The notes: generated from the letters alone by a model not told the origin. A DNA stretch of 64,000 bases from Spirosoma sp. 48-14 (GCF_001898575.1 NZ_MKUD01000006.1:168459-232458), one strand, 5' to 3'. Positions 44,740 to 54,190 are shown, numbered from the stretch's first letter. Numbers and translations: made by a program.

Positions 44740-47196
44740 CTAATCCTGTTCAATCTCACCCAATTCGGCCCGGATGGCGCTGTTTACAAACCGTATTTCG
44801 CTGTAGGTGACGCCATGGCCGATTGTCTGAATCAGTTCGGTAAATGTGGCTGATGGCGTAGTTTCGAGGTGAGGGCGAATCAGCTGAATACGATCGGAAG
44901 GTAACACGGCATCGACCGATAGTTCGCCCCGATTGATGCATTGAGCAAGATGCCCTTCGATAGTAGATATGGCAAATCCCCGTTCGGTCGCTATTTCGGG
45001 AATGGTTTTACCAGCCTGAAAAAGGGCAAGGGTCTGCGTAGTCGATGGAATTTTAGGTTCCTTCGGTTCTTTCACCTTTTTCACTTTCGGCTCTTTGGTA
45101 GGCTTGGGCCGTTCGAGATACTCTTTAATGACGGACAGCACTTCGTGGCCGATCTGCTTCACCTTGGTTTTGCCAAACCCTTTGATAGCCAGAAGTTCTT
45201 CGAGTGTAGTTGGACGAAGACGGGCTAGTTCGGCGATGGTTTTCTGTGGAAGTACCATATAGCCGGAGGTGTCGTGTTCTCCCGCCAGATCATTACGCCA
45301 TTTCATCAGCGCACCATATAGCCCACCACGTCCCGATTTTTCGGAAGCAGCTTCGGCTGGCTGGTCGAAATTTTTGCGTTCGGGCTGAAAGTCCAGTTCG
45401 GCATGGTTTCGAGCCTGTAAGTAAGCCAGCGCATCGAATCCGTTTTGGCAGCTTTCGAAGGTACGAAGCTTGACAAACAACTCTTTTTCAAGTTCATCCA
45501 GCACTTCCAGCAGCAGCTCTCGTACCTGTTTGTTATCGCAATCGGTGGGGCATCGGTGAAGGGTGGGCAATAGCTCGTCGCCAAGCAACGACCGGAAATA
45601 GGCAACGGCTTTGCGGATACGTTCCTGTAAATCGGGGTTGTCTTCTGGCAAACGTTCGTCAGCAAAATAACCAGTTAACTGCTTCTGAAAGCGAATGCTG
45701 ATCTCACGGGCCTTATCCCGTACGCTTTCTGTTAATTGGTTGATAATAGGCCCGCATTCGGGATCGACACTGCTGGCATGCTCATTGACCACTCGTCGAC
45801 AACGGTATAACAAGGAACTGGCGCGTTCGAACGAAAACAGATCCAGAAGTAATTGCTGCTGATTGGTGCGTTTAGACTCATGCAGATGCTGTTCGGTAGG
45901 CGTTTGCTGAATAAGTTCATCGTGAAAATCTTCCAGCGTCTGCTCGGTTTTGATGCTGTGCGACGGAATTGGTGATCGCAACACCAGTCCGTCGAGTGTT
46001 TTACAACGGCTCAACGCTACATACACCTGCCCATGAGCGAAGGCCGCAGAAGCGTCGATAATGGCTTTTTCGAACGTAAGTCCCTGGCTCTTGTGGATGG
46101 TGATGGCCCAGGCCAGTTTGAGCGGGAACTGCCGGAACGTGCCAATGGATTCAGCTTTGATTTCTTTTGTGGCTGGGTCGAGGCTATACCGAAGGTTGGT
46201 CCAGTCGGCGGGGAGCACATCAATCACGTCGTCGTCTCCGCTTTTGACATAAATGATATCATCGTCAATGTCGACAATCTGACCGATTTTACCGTTGTAA
46301 TAGCGTTTCTCGCGCGTAATGTCATTTTTGATGAACATCACCTGCGCCCCCACTTTTAGTTCCAGATTGGCTTCAGTCGGGTAAATCGTAGCGGGGAAAT
46401 CCCCTTCAATAGTGGCATCAAAGGTATGTAGTGCCGTTTTAAGACTGTTGAGTTTATGACTATTGATTTGCTGGGCCGTTGTGTTATGCGTCGAGAGGGT
46501 AATATAGCCTTCATCGTCGCGGGGGGTAAAGTTGGGAATGTAACGTTGGTTGAGGTCGGCAAGTTGATCGCGGGTAATCGTTTTTTCGCGAATGCTATTT
46601 AACAGACTCACAAACCGGGCGTCGGCCTGCCGGTAAATCTGCGTCAGCTCAATCGAAATATAGGGCGTATGACTTAGCGCTTTGCTGCCGAAAAAATAGC
46701 CGGTTTCGTAGTAAGGTCTTAGCAGCTCCCACTCTTCATCCCGGATCACGGGTGGTAGTTGCTGCATATCGCCAATGAGCAGAAGCTGGACACCGCCAAA
46801 GGGCTGGCTGTTATTTCGATATCGGCGGAGCACTTCGTCGATACCATCCAGAACATCGGCCCGCACCATACTGATTTCGTCAATAATGAGTAGGTCGAGG
46901 GTGCGCAGAAGCCTGATTTTTTCTCTGTTGAACTTCCGGCTCTCCCGCAGTGTAGAACCCGGCACCAGGGGGCCAAACGGTAATTGAAACAGCGAATGAA
47001 TGGTAACACCCCCGGCATTGATGGCCGCTACACCCGTTGGTGCAACTACAGCCAGTCGCTTGGCACTTAGTTGTTTAACCTGGTGTAGAAACGTTGTTTT
47101 ACCCGTCCCCGCTTTTCCGGTCAGGAAAATATTACGATTCGTGTGAAGAACAAATTGATGGGCAAGAGCAAGTCTTTCGTTTACGGGGGCAGGCAT
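44740..47196 (-). CDS. PIF1-like helicase with HRDC and helix-turn-helix domains
   Basis: This 818-residue protein has an N-terminal superfamily-1B helicase core: Walker A TGKAGTGKTTF (about residues 25-35), Walker B LLIIDEISMV, then AITIHKSQGLTFEKAIID and VALSRCKTLDGL. A C-terminal HRDC-type domain (PTTLEELLAIKGFGKTKVKQIG) and a helix-turn-helix segment (GKTIPEIATERGFAISTIEGHL) follow. PIF1-type helicases unwind G-quadruplex and D-loop DNA; the added domains suggest DNA binding. A TACTTTTG box on the minus strand (47220-47227) could be its promoter. Confidence 0.88.
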   Translation of the reverse strand: MPAPVNERLALAHQFVLHTNRNIFLTGKAGTGKTTFLHQVKQLSAKRLAVVAPTGVAAINAGGVTIHSLFQLPFGPLVPGSTLRESRKFNREKIRLLRTLDLLIIDEISMVRADVLDGIDEVLRRYRNNSQPFGGVQLLLIGDMQQLPPVIRDEEWELLRPYYETGYFFGSKALSHTPYISIELTQIYRQADARFVSLLNSIREKTITRDQLADLNQRYIPNFTPRDDEGYITLSTHNTTAQQINSHKLNSLKTALHTFDATIEGDFPATIYPTEANLELKVGAQVMFIKNDITREKRYYNGKIGQIVDIDDDIIYVKSGDDDVIDVLPADWTNLRYSLDPATKEIKAESIGTFRQFPLKLAWAITIHKSQGLTFEKAIIDASAAFAHGQVYVALSRCKTLDGLVLRSPIPSHSIKTEQTLEDFHDELIQQTPTEQHLHESKRTNQQQLLLDLFSFERASSLLYRCRRVVNEHASSVDPECGPIINQLTESVRDKAREISIRFQKQLTGYFADERLPEDNPDLQERIRKAVAYFRSLLGDELLPTLHRCPTDCDNKQVRELLLEVLDELEKELFVKLRTFESCQNGFDALAYLQARNHAELDFQPERKNFDQPAEAASEKSGRGGLYGALMKWRNDLAGEHDTSGYMVLPQKTIAELARLRPTTLEELLAIKGFGKTKVKQIGHEVLSVIKEYLERPKPTKEPKVKKVKEPKEPKIPSTTQTLALFQAGKTIPEIATERGFAISTIEGHLAQCINRGELSVDAVLPSDRIQLIRPHLETTPSATFTELIQTIGHGVTYSEIRFVNSAIRAELGEIEQD

Positions 47197-47219
47197 ACCA
47201 ACACAGCATTATTCGTATA

Positions 47220-47227
47220 CAAAAGTA
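47220..47227 (-). promoter_or_regulatory. -7 box of the PIF1-like helicase
   Basis: The minus-strand reading TACTTTTG matches TAnnTTTG, 24 bp ahead of the ATG. No -33 TTTG is clear. Confidence 0.45.
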
Positions 47228-47275
47228 CGTATTTTAAGGCTGGCTTTTCAATCGAGAGCAAGAGTAATCCTGTGG

Positions 47276-47340
47276 TGCCTTTCGTGGTTTTCGTGGTGTC
47301 GGGTTTGAGAACCCGACACAATGAGGTTTCTCAAACAGGA
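47276..47340. repeat. Repeat cluster sharing the ispG element
   Basis: GTGGTGTCGGGTT followed by AACCCGACAC forms a small hairpin at 47296-47319 that matches the mini-hairpin found twice in the ispG insertion. The flanks hold TTTCGTGGTTTTCGTGG (47280-47296) and GAGGTTTCTCAAAC (47323-47336). The right side abuts the EamA gene end at 47348. Confidence 0.75.
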
Positions 47341-47347
47341 AGAGTTT

Positions 47348-47770
47348 TCAGTCGCGGGAGGTGGCAATGATGATGGCCCCTATCCCCATGAGCAAGGCCC
47401 CGGCTATGACCTGCCAGTTAACTTTCTCTTTTAAAAACACCATCGCCAGAATGACCGAAAAAATTAGTGAGCAGTTGGTGATAGGAGATACCTGAGACGC
47501 GTGCCCCAACTTCAGCGCCCGAAACGAGAATAAGGACGACAGGCAGGTGACAATTCCGGCAATGATCAGGTATATCCAGACTCGGCGTTCGATTCGGGAG
47601 ATTTCGGCCAGGAGTCCCTGCGAAATGACCACGCTCCACGACACAATCAGAATCATGACCGACTGAATGGCAAACGCCAGGCTGGAATCCAGATGTTTAA
47701 TGCCAGCTTTCGATAACGTAACAACAATAGCCGCCGATAAGGCAGCTGACAAGGCAAATACAATCCACAT
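47348..47770 (-). CDS. EamA-type half-size membrane transporter
   Basis: This 140-residue protein has five hydrophobic segments and one EamA domain, half the normal DMT transporter length, with the C-terminal signature SLIFSVILAMVFLKEKVNWQVIAGALLMGIGAIII. Single-domain members of this superfamily form homo- or heterodimers and export small metabolites. The repeat cluster beyond its stop separates it from the helicase gene. Substrate unknown. Confidence 0.85.
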   Translation of the reverse strand: MWIVFALSAALSAAIVVTLSKAGIKHLDSSLAFAIQSVMILIVSWSVVISQGLLAEISRIERRVWIYLIIAGIVTCLSSLFSFRALKLGHASQVSPITNCSLIFSVILAMVFLKEKVNWQVIAGALLMGIGAIIIATSRD

Positions 47771-47857
47771 AGCCTTTTTGATGGAGTATACCGTATAAAT
47801 CAGTAGAGGAGCCTAAATGATTAAAAAAAGATAAAATTAACTTCACTCGGTGGTTTG

Positions 47858-47865
47858 TATTTTTG
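47858..47865 (+). promoter_or_regulatory. -7 box of the phospholipase C gene
   Basis: TATTTTTG matches TAnnTTTG, 58 bp before the ATG at 47924. The -33 box is not clear. Confidence 0.4.
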
Positions 47866-47923
47866 GGGATGCTCTACGGAGTTACATACCAGGGTAGCCA
47901 ATCACGATCAACGACAATATGAT

Positions 47924-50434
47924 ATGGATTCCAGACGCGATTTTCTAAAAAAAGCAGCGCTGCTGTCAACGGTTCTCTCGGGCGGATTGCCTGAGTCTAT
48001 TCAGCGTGCGTTCGCTATTGACCCACAACCCGGTACTACCTTTCTGGACGCCGAACATGTGGTGATTCTGATGCAGGAGAATCGTTCATTCGATCACACC
48101 TATGGTACGTTGCAGGGGGTTCGGGGATTTAATGACCCACGGGCGTTTACCTTACCGAACAAAAACAAAATCTGGCTTCAGACCAATAAGGCGGGGGAAA
48201 CGTATGCGCCATTTCGGCTGAATATCAAGGATACCAAAGCCACCTGGATGCACTCGCTGCCCCACTCCTGGGAGAATCAGGTCGATGCCCGCAATGGCGG
48301 TAAAATGGATAAGTGGCTGGATGCCAAGCCGTCGGGGCACAAAGAGTATGCCCATATGCCGCTTACACTGGGGTATTATAACCGGGAGGATATTCCGTTC
48401 TACTATGCATTAGCCGATGCCTTTACAGTCTGTGATCAGAACTTTTGTTCTTCTCTGACGGGCACCACACCGAACCGGCTCTATTTCTGGACGGGCACCA
48501 TCCGGGACCCCCGTGATCCAAAGGCGATGGCGAACGTTCGGAATGAAAATGTTGATTACGATGCCGAAGTAAGCTGGACTACGTTTCCCGAACGACTGGA
48601 AGAGGCTGGCATATCGTGGAAGATTTATCAGAACGAAATCAGCCTGTCGACGGGCCTGCACGGGGAGGAAGATAACTGGCTGGGCAATTTTACGGATAAC
48701 CCCATCGAATGGTTTTCGCAGTATCATGTCCGATTCCACCCGGCCTACTATCCGTTTCTTCAACGCGAGGAAAAAGCCCTTCCCGAACGGATTAAAGCAC
48801 TGGAAGCCAAACTGAAAAGTTTGCCCGAAACCGACAAAGCCTACGCTGAAACAGCTCGGGCGTTGAAACAGCAGCAGGAATGGCAAAAGGAAGTGCAGGT
48901 CGATCTGGTGAAGTATGCGCCGGAGAAATTTGACCAGTTGTCACAACGGGAGAAGGCGCTGTGCCAGAAAGCCTTTACGACCAATGTCAATGACCCGAAC
49001 TACCGCCAACTGACGACCCTGACCTATCAGGATGGCGCAACGGAGCGGAAAATGGCTGTTCCGAAGGGAGATGTGCTGCACCAGTTTCGAGAGGATGTAA
49101 AAGCTCGGAAACTACCGACGGTATCGTGGCTGGTCCCCCCCGAAAACTTCTCCGATCATCCGGGCGCTCCCTGGTATGGTGCCTGGTATCTGTCGGAGGT
49201 AATGGACATTCTAACCCAGAACCCGGACGTCTGGAAGAAAACGATTTTTATTCTGGCTTATGACGAAAATGACGGTTACTTCGATCATGTACCACCGTTT
49301 GTGCCAGCCCATCCCGAGAAGCCAGAAACCGGATTGAGTAGCAAAGGCATCGATGCACGTCTGGAATTTGTGACCCAGGAGCAGGAAAGTAAGCGTAAAA
49401 ATGGGGGACGTACCGGGCCTATTGGATTGGGTTTCCGGGTTCCGCTAGTGATCGCATCGCCCTGGAGTCGGGGAGGATATGTTTGCTCCGAAGTGTTTGA
49501 TCATACATCAACGCTTCAGTTTCTGGAAAATTTCCTGAGTCATAAAACCGGCAAGACCATCCGGGAGTCGAACATCAGCGACTGGCGACGCACCATCTGT
49601 GGGGATTTAACGTCGGCGTTTCAACCCTATCGCGGTGAGACCATTAAGCTGCCCACCTTTGTGGCGAAGCAAACATTTTTGGAAGGAATTCACAAAGCGC
49701 AGTTTAAGGGTCTTCCCAGCAATTATAAGCAACTGACCTCCGACGAAATCAACCGGATCAATGACAACCCGCAAACGGCATCCCAGTTGCCGCGTCAGGA
49801 AGAGGGGGTTCGTGCTTCCTGTGCCTTGCCCTATGAGCTCTACGTCGATGGGCGCGTTGCTGAAAACCGATTTGCGTTGACATTGTCTGCAAAAAACGAT
49901 GTGTTCGGTAAAAAAGCGCTGGGTGCACCGTTTCAGGTCTGTCAGATGCTCCCAAATGATGCTCGTTTTCGGTCCTACACGGTGGTTGCTGGCGATAGCC
50001 TTACCGATACCTGGTTGCTCGACGTTCCTTTACAGCTTTGCGTTCAGGGGCCTAATGGCTTTTATCGGGAGTTTAAAGCAACAGCCGGGAGCCCACCTAT
50101 CTCCATCGCCTGCACGTATGAACGCGATACGAAAAACCAGTTGACGGGTAATGTGTTGGTAAAACTTACCAATACCGATGCCGCTCGAAGCTATACGGTT
50201 CAGCTTATGGATAATGGATATCAGGCTAAGGAGCAAATCAAAACATTGGAGAAGGCAGGGGCAAAGGGAGCCACGCAAACAGTTCTGTTAAATCTGAAAG
50301 CCAGCTATAACTGGTATGATTTCAGCGTGAAAGTGACTGGGTTTGCCGACTTTGAGCAACGCTATGCCGGGCGGGTAGAAACCGGTAAAGTGGGTTTCAG
50401 CGATCCGCTGATGGGGCGCTCGAATAAAGTGTAA
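47924..50434 (+). CDS. Phosphocholine-type phospholipase C, Tat-exported
   Basis: This 836-residue protein has a twin-arginine signal (SRRDFLKKAALLSTVLSGG) and the catalytic domain of the phosphocholine-specific PLC/acid phosphatase family: VVILMQENRSFDHTYGTLQG, FCSSLTGTTPNRLYFWTG and ILAYDENDGYFDHVPPFV. Two C-terminal beta domains of the PLC type (DUF756) fill residues about 630-836. It cleaves phosphodiester head groups of phospholipids outside the inner membrane. The start is the ATG at 47924, which begins the Tat signal. Ethanolamine uptake and breakdown genes follow on the same strand, suggesting nutrient use of lipid head groups. Confidence 0.9.
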   Translation: MDSRRDFLKKAALLSTVLSGGLPESIQRAFAIDPQPGTTFLDAEHVVILMQENRSFDHTYGTLQGVRGFNDPRAFTLPNKNKIWLQTNKAGETYAPFRLNIKDTKATWMHSLPHSWENQVDARNGGKMDKWLDAKPSGHKEYAHMPLTLGYYNREDIPFYYALADAFTVCDQNFCSSLTGTTPNRLYFWTGTIRDPRDPKAMANVRNENVDYDAEVSWTTFPERLEEAGISWKIYQNEISLSTGLHGEEDNWLGNFTDNPIEWFSQYHVRFHPAYYPFLQREEKALPERIKALEAKLKSLPETDKAYAETARALKQQQEWQKEVQVDLVKYAPEKFDQLSQREKALCQKAFTTNVNDPNYRQLTTLTYQDGATERKMAVPKGDVLHQFREDVKARKLPTVSWLVPPENFSDHPGAPWYGAWYLSEVMDILTQNPDVWKKTIFILAYDENDGYFDHVPPFVPAHPEKPETGLSSKGIDARLEFVTQEQESKRKNGGRTGPIGLGFRVPLVIASPWSRGGYVCSEVFDHTSTLQFLENFLSHKTGKTIRESNISDWRRTICGDLTSAFQPYRGETIKLPTFVAKQTFLEGIHKAQFKGLPSNYKQLTSDEINRINDNPQTASQLPRQEEGVRASCALPYELYVDGRVAENRFALTLSAKNDVFGKKALGAPFQVCQMLPNDARFRSYTVVAGDSLTDTWLLDVPLQLCVQGPNGFYREFKATAGSPPISIACTYERDTKNQLTGNVLVKLTNTDAARSYTVQLMDNGYQAKEQIKTLEKAGAKGATQTVLLNLKASYNWYDFSVKVTGFADFEQRYAGRVETGKVGFSDPLMGRSNKV

Positions 50435-50488
50435 GAACTAAATTGCTTCTATTGTTAAAAAAACAGAATATTCATCTGTAATTAATAA

Positions 50489-50520
50489 ACTTCCCGAAAG
50501 TTTTAAAACTTTCGGGAAGT
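50489..50520 (+). terminator. 32-nt palindrome between plc and the permease gene
   Basis: 50489-50504 and 50505-50520 are exact complements (ACTTCCCGAAAGTTTT). No T run follows. It ends 19 bases before the permease ATG, so it could be a terminator of plc or a leader hairpin of the permease. Confidence 0.7.
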
Positions 50521-50539
50521 TGGTTGTATCTTCCCCCGT

Positions 50540-51853
50540 ATGACCGACGAATCACAGGGACTTAAAAAAGTATTAAAACCCATTCATTTGTGGGCTATAG
50601 GGGTTGGCCTGGTAATTTCGGGCGAATATTTTGGCTGGAACTATGGCTGGGGCGTAGCTGGAACCGTTGGGCTGCTGATTGCTACTCTGTTGATCACGGT
50701 TCTGTATTTTACCTTTATTTTCAGCTTTACCGAACTTACCACAGCGATTCCGAATGCCGGTGGGCCGTTTGCCTATGCGCTGCAAGCCTTTGGCCCCTGG
50801 GGGGCATTGATAGCAGGCTACGCTACCCTGATTGAATTTTTGTTTGCAACGCCTGCCATTGCCCTGGCGCTGGGCAGTTATATTCATTTCCTGTATCCAG
50901 CCGTTCCTGTACTGGCAGCGTCGATCAGTGCGTATATTCTGTTTACGATCATCAATTTGCTGGGTATTCAGGAAGCGGCCTGGTTTTCGCTGATTATGAC
51001 CCTGCTCGCCATTGTTGAGTTGCTGGTGTTTATTGGGGTTGTAGCTCCCGATTTTAAACTGGCTACGTTTCTGCATAACCCAATGCCGTTTGGCTGGGGT
51101 GGAGTGTTTGCTGCCCTGCCATTTGCTATCTGGCTCTACGTGTGTCTGGAAGGCATCGCTATGGTGGCCGAAGAAGTTCGTGATGAGAAGAATGCCATTG
51201 CCAAAGGCTACATTTCGGCGTTGCTTACGTTGACCGTGCTGGCGCTGGCTGTTATGTTCTGCGTAGGGGGTATTGCCGACTGGGAAAAACTCGATCATCT
51301 CGACTACCCGTTGCCCGAATCGATTGCCCTGGTGGTTGGCCGCGATAATCCACTAACGAAAGCGTTTGCCAGTGTCGGCCTGTTTGGCTTGATTGCTTCG
51401 TTTCATGGCATCATTATCAGTTACTCCCGGCAGATTTTTGCATTGGCGCGCAGTGGCTATTTGCCCGGTGTACTCGCCAGCGTTAGCAAGACACGCCAGG
51501 TGCCCTATTGGGCTTTATTGCTGGGGGCGGTACTGGGTATTCTTGCGCTGTGTTTGTTGGATACCAGCAACTTGGTGGTCTTGTCGACGATTGGTGCCGT
51601 AGTGGTTTATATAATTAGTATGCTGGCTTTGTTTACATTACGACAGAGCCAGCCAACCCTGAATCGACCATTTAAAGCACCGTTTTACCCCGTCTTTCCG
51701 GCATTGGCTCTCCTACTGGCCGTTGTGGCATTAGCCGCTATGATTTACTTTTATAGTCGGTTGAGCCTGTTATTTTTTATTGGTTTGATGATTGTCGGCG
51801 GTTTGTTTTATGCGTCTAGCCTGTATCGGTTGAAAACTTCCGGGAGGGTTTAA
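50540..51853 (+). CDS. eat: Ethanolamine permease (APC superfamily)
   Basis: This 437-residue protein has about twelve membrane segments. The N-terminal HLWAIGVGLVISGEYFGWNYGW, NAGGPFAYALQAFGPWG and MVAEEVRDEKNAIAKGYI fit the ethanolamine permease group of the APC superfamily. It imports ethanolamine across the inner membrane. It stands directly before eutB and eutC, so the substrate is well supported by context. The last codons are part of an AAAACTTCCGGGAGGGTTT word like the ones in nearby repeats. Confidence 0.88.
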   Translation: MTDESQGLKKVLKPIHLWAIGVGLVISGEYFGWNYGWGVAGTVGLLIATLLITVLYFTFIFSFTELTTAIPNAGGPFAYALQAFGPWGALIAGYATLIEFLFATPAIALALGSYIHFLYPAVPVLAASISAYILFTIINLLGIQEAAWFSLIMTLLAIVELLVFIGVVAPDFKLATFLHNPMPFGWGGVFAALPFAIWLYVCLEGIAMVAEEVRDEKNAIAKGYISALLTLTVLALAVMFCVGGIADWEKLDHLDYPLPESIALVVGRDNPLTKAFASVGLFGLIASFHGIIISYSRQIFALARSGYLPGVLASVSKTRQVPYWALLLGAVLGILALCLLDTSNLVVLSTIGAVVVYIISMLALFTLRQSQPTLNRPFKAPFYPVFPALALLLAVVALAAMIYFYSRLSLLFFIGLMIVGGLFYASSLYRLKTSGRV

Positions 51854-51854
51854 G

Positions 51855-51953
51855 CACCTTGTCATTGCTAGTCATTGGGTACTCATTCTTGGCCATGCAA
51901 AACCAATGGCTGTCAGTGAGGCAAAATGACAACCACTGACCATAGAATGACGA
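51855..51953. repeat. Imperfect inverted repeat of 'gtcattg' words ahead of eutB
   Basis: The left part (51857-51895) reads GTCATTG, GTCATTGG and CTCATTC in turn; the right part (51924-51953) contains the complementary AATGACAACC and AATGAC words. The pairing is imperfect. I found no cobalamin riboswitch features. Confidence 0.55.
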
Positions 51954-51960
51954 TTTGTTT

Positions 51961-53340
51961 ATGACCTATTCGTGTACCATTCGAGGGTTTACGTACCGAT
52001 TTGACAGCTTACGCGAACTACTGGCAAAAGCAAGCCCAGTACGCTCGGGTGATGCATTGGCGGGACTGGTAGCCGATAGTTACGAGGAACGGGTAGCGGC
52101 TCAGATTGCCCTGGCCGATGTTCCGCTGACGGTATTTCTGAATGAGGCTGTCATTCCCTATGAAACCGATGAAGTTACCCGCCTGATTGTTGATACACAC
52201 CATACAGCTGCTTTTACCCCGATCAGCCATCTGACCGTGGGCGGCCTGCGCGATTGGCTACTAAGTGATGAGGCTGATACGGTTACCTTACAGCAACTAG
52301 CCCCCGGACTTACCCCCGAAATGGTGGCTGCGGTCTCGAAACTGATGCGGAATCAGGACTTGATACTGGTGGCTCAAAAGTGTGAGGTGGTCACCCGGTT
52401 TCGGAATACGCAGGGGCTTCGTGGGCATATGGCCGTTCGGCTGCAACCCAACCATCCTACCGACGATGCCAAAGGCATAGCGGCTAGCATGATCGATGGA
52501 CTGCTGTATGGGAGTGGCGATGCTATGATCGGGATCAATCCGGCCACCGATAGCCCGGCTGCTACGTCCCGCTTACTTTTTATGCTGGATGAACTGCGTG
52601 AGCGATTTGCCATACCTACGCAAAGCTGCGTACTTAGCCACGTAACAACGACCCTGCAACTGATTGAACAGCGGGTGCCCGTCGATCTGGTGTTTCAATC
52701 CATTGCCGGAACCGAAAAGGCCAATGCCAGCTTTGGAATCAATCTGTCATTGCTTCAGGAAGCCTATGAAGCGGGCTTATCTCTACAACGAGGAACGCTC
52801 GGAAGTAATCTGATGTACTTCGAAACGGGGCAGGGGAGCGCGTTATCGTCCAATGCGCATCTTGGGGTCGATCAGCAAACCTGCGAAGTACGGGCCTATG
52901 CCGTTGCGCGGGCGTATCAACCTTTTCTGGTCAATTCGGTGGTCGGCTTTATTGGTCCCGAATACCTTTTTGACGGGAAACAGATCATTCGGGCGGGGCT
53001 GGAAGACCATTTTTGCGCCAAACTGATGGGATTGCCGATGGGTATGGATATTTGCTATACCAATCACGCCCAAGCCGATCAGGACGATATGGATACATTG
53101 CTGACTCTGCTGGGTGTCGCGGGGGTTAATTTCATTATGGGCATTCCCGGTGCCGACGATATAATGCTAAACTACCAGTCCACTTCCTTTCATGATGCGC
53201 TGTATGTGCGTCGGGTATTGGGGCTTCGGCCAGCGCCGGAATTCGAAGATTGGCTATTGCGACAGGGTATTATGGACCAGCAGGGCAACCGGCTGTCGAG
53301 TCAGGCACAAAAACAGCTTTACGCAGCATTGGTAGGCTGA
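51961..53340 (+). CDS. eutB: Ethanolamine ammonia-lyase large subunit
   Basis: The 459-residue product is the catalytic TIM-barrel subunit, which with adenosylcobalamin converts ethanolamine to acetaldehyde and ammonia. Family landmarks include DLILVAQKCEVVTRFRNT, GHMAVRLQPNHPTDD, DGLLYGSGDAMIGINPATDS and FQSIAGTEKANASFGINL. Length is normal. I chose the ATG at 51961 over a TTG two codons earlier. eutC follows after 11 bp. No microcompartment shell genes or EutA reactivase are in the window. Confidence 0.95.
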   Translation: MTYSCTIRGFTYRFDSLRELLAKASPVRSGDALAGLVADSYEERVAAQIALADVPLTVFLNEAVIPYETDEVTRLIVDTHHTAAFTPISHLTVGGLRDWLLSDEADTVTLQQLAPGLTPEMVAAVSKLMRNQDLILVAQKCEVVTRFRNTQGLRGHMAVRLQPNHPTDDAKGIAASMIDGLLYGSGDAMIGINPATDSPAATSRLLFMLDELRERFAIPTQSCVLSHVTTTLQLIEQRVPVDLVFQSIAGTEKANASFGINLSLLQEAYEAGLSLQRGTLGSNLMYFETGQGSALSSNAHLGVDQQTCEVRAYAVARAYQPFLVNSVVGFIGPEYLFDGKQIIRAGLEDHFCAKLMGLPMGMDICYTNHAQADQDDMDTLLTLLGVAGVNFIMGIPGADDIMLNYQSTSFHDALYVRRVLGLRPAPEFEDWLLRQGIMDQQGNRLSSQAQKQLYAALVG

Positions 53341-53351
53341 GCGCAACGAAC

Positions 53352-54122
53352 ATGAATGAGATTAGAAAAGCAGGAGTCGAACCCGATGAGTGGCAATCGT
53401 TGAAAGCCTACACCAATGCGCGCATTGCGTTGGGCAGAACGGGTGTTTCGGTTCCCCTTCGTGAAGCCCTACAGTTCAAACTGGCCCATGCTCATGCTAA
53501 AGATGCGGTGTATTCAGCACTGGATATGACTGACTTGCAAAATCAACTGGCGGCATGTGGATTGCCGGTTTACTGCGTTCGGAGTCGGGCCATTCACCGG
53601 GACATGTATCTTCAACGCCCTGACCTGGGCCGATTGCTGGACGAACGCTCGGCCGAACAGCTTCAACAGATCGATAGTCCAGCGGCTGACATCTGTATTA
53701 TTGTAGCGGATGGTCTTTCGGCAACGGCTATTACGCAAAACGCCATTCAGGTTGTAAGTGGCTTAGTTGAAAAGGTGCAACAGACTGGATTTTCGCTAGC
53801 TCCGATCGTGTTGGTCGAACAGGGGCGGGTGGCTATAATGGATGCCATCGGGAGTTTACTCAATGCTCGTTTGGCGATTATTCTGATTGGTGAACGGCCA
53901 GGGCTAAGCTCGTTCGATAGCATGGGCGCTTATATTACCTACGCTCCCCGGCCGGGCCTGACCGATGAAAGCCGAAACTGTATCTCCAACATCCGTGAGC
54001 AGGGGTTAGCGCCCGTTTTGGCCGTCGATAATATCATGGACCTGATTCGATCGGCATTTCGGTTCCAACTGACAGGCGTTCAGCTAAAAGCAGATAGTAA
54101 CGCGGACCTCCTCTCTGCCTAG
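53352..54122 (+). CDS. eutC: Ethanolamine ammonia-lyase small subunit
   Basis: The 256-residue small subunit binds the nucleotide tail of cobalamin and completes the EutBC enzyme. Visible landmarks are NARIALGRTGVSVPLREALQFKLAHAHAKDAV, CIIVADGLSATAITQNA, ILIGERPGLSSFDSMGAYITY and the late NCISNIREQGL. The start at 53352 fits the family; a longer frame that overlaps eutB by 91 bases is rejected. Confidence 0.95.
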   Translation: MNEIRKAGVEPDEWQSLKAYTNARIALGRTGVSVPLREALQFKLAHAHAKDAVYSALDMTDLQNQLAACGLPVYCVRSRAIHRDMYLQRPDLGRLLDERSAEQLQQIDSPAADICIIVADGLSATAITQNAIQVVSGLVEKVQQTGFSLAPIVLVEQGRVAIMDAIGSLLNARLAIILIGERPGLSSFDSMGAYITYAPRPGLTDESRNCISNIREQGLAPVLAVDNIMDLIRSAFRFQLTGVQLKADSNADLLSA

Positions 54123-54182
54123 TTTCAAGCGAAGTTCTTCGAAATAAACAATCTCAGGAGCAATTTCTGTTTATCTGCGTTA

Positions 54183-54190
54183 TACTTTTG
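54183..54190 (+). promoter_or_regulatory. -7 box of the Smr-protein gene
   Basis: TACTTTTG matches TAnnTTTG, 65 bp ahead of the ATG at 54256. No -33 TTTG at 19 bp. Confidence 0.4.

Noticed and set aside
51854-51960. Cobalamin riboswitch before eutB
   Set aside because: The B12-box and the expected long structured leader are not visible in the 107-bp gap.
53250-53351. EutC start overlapping eutB by 91 bases
   Set aside because: EutC homology begins at the ATG at 53352, and the extra residues have no family match.
50540-54122. Bacterial microcompartment eut operon
   Set aside because: No shell proteins, EutA, EutE or EutG are in the window; only the permease and lyase are present.
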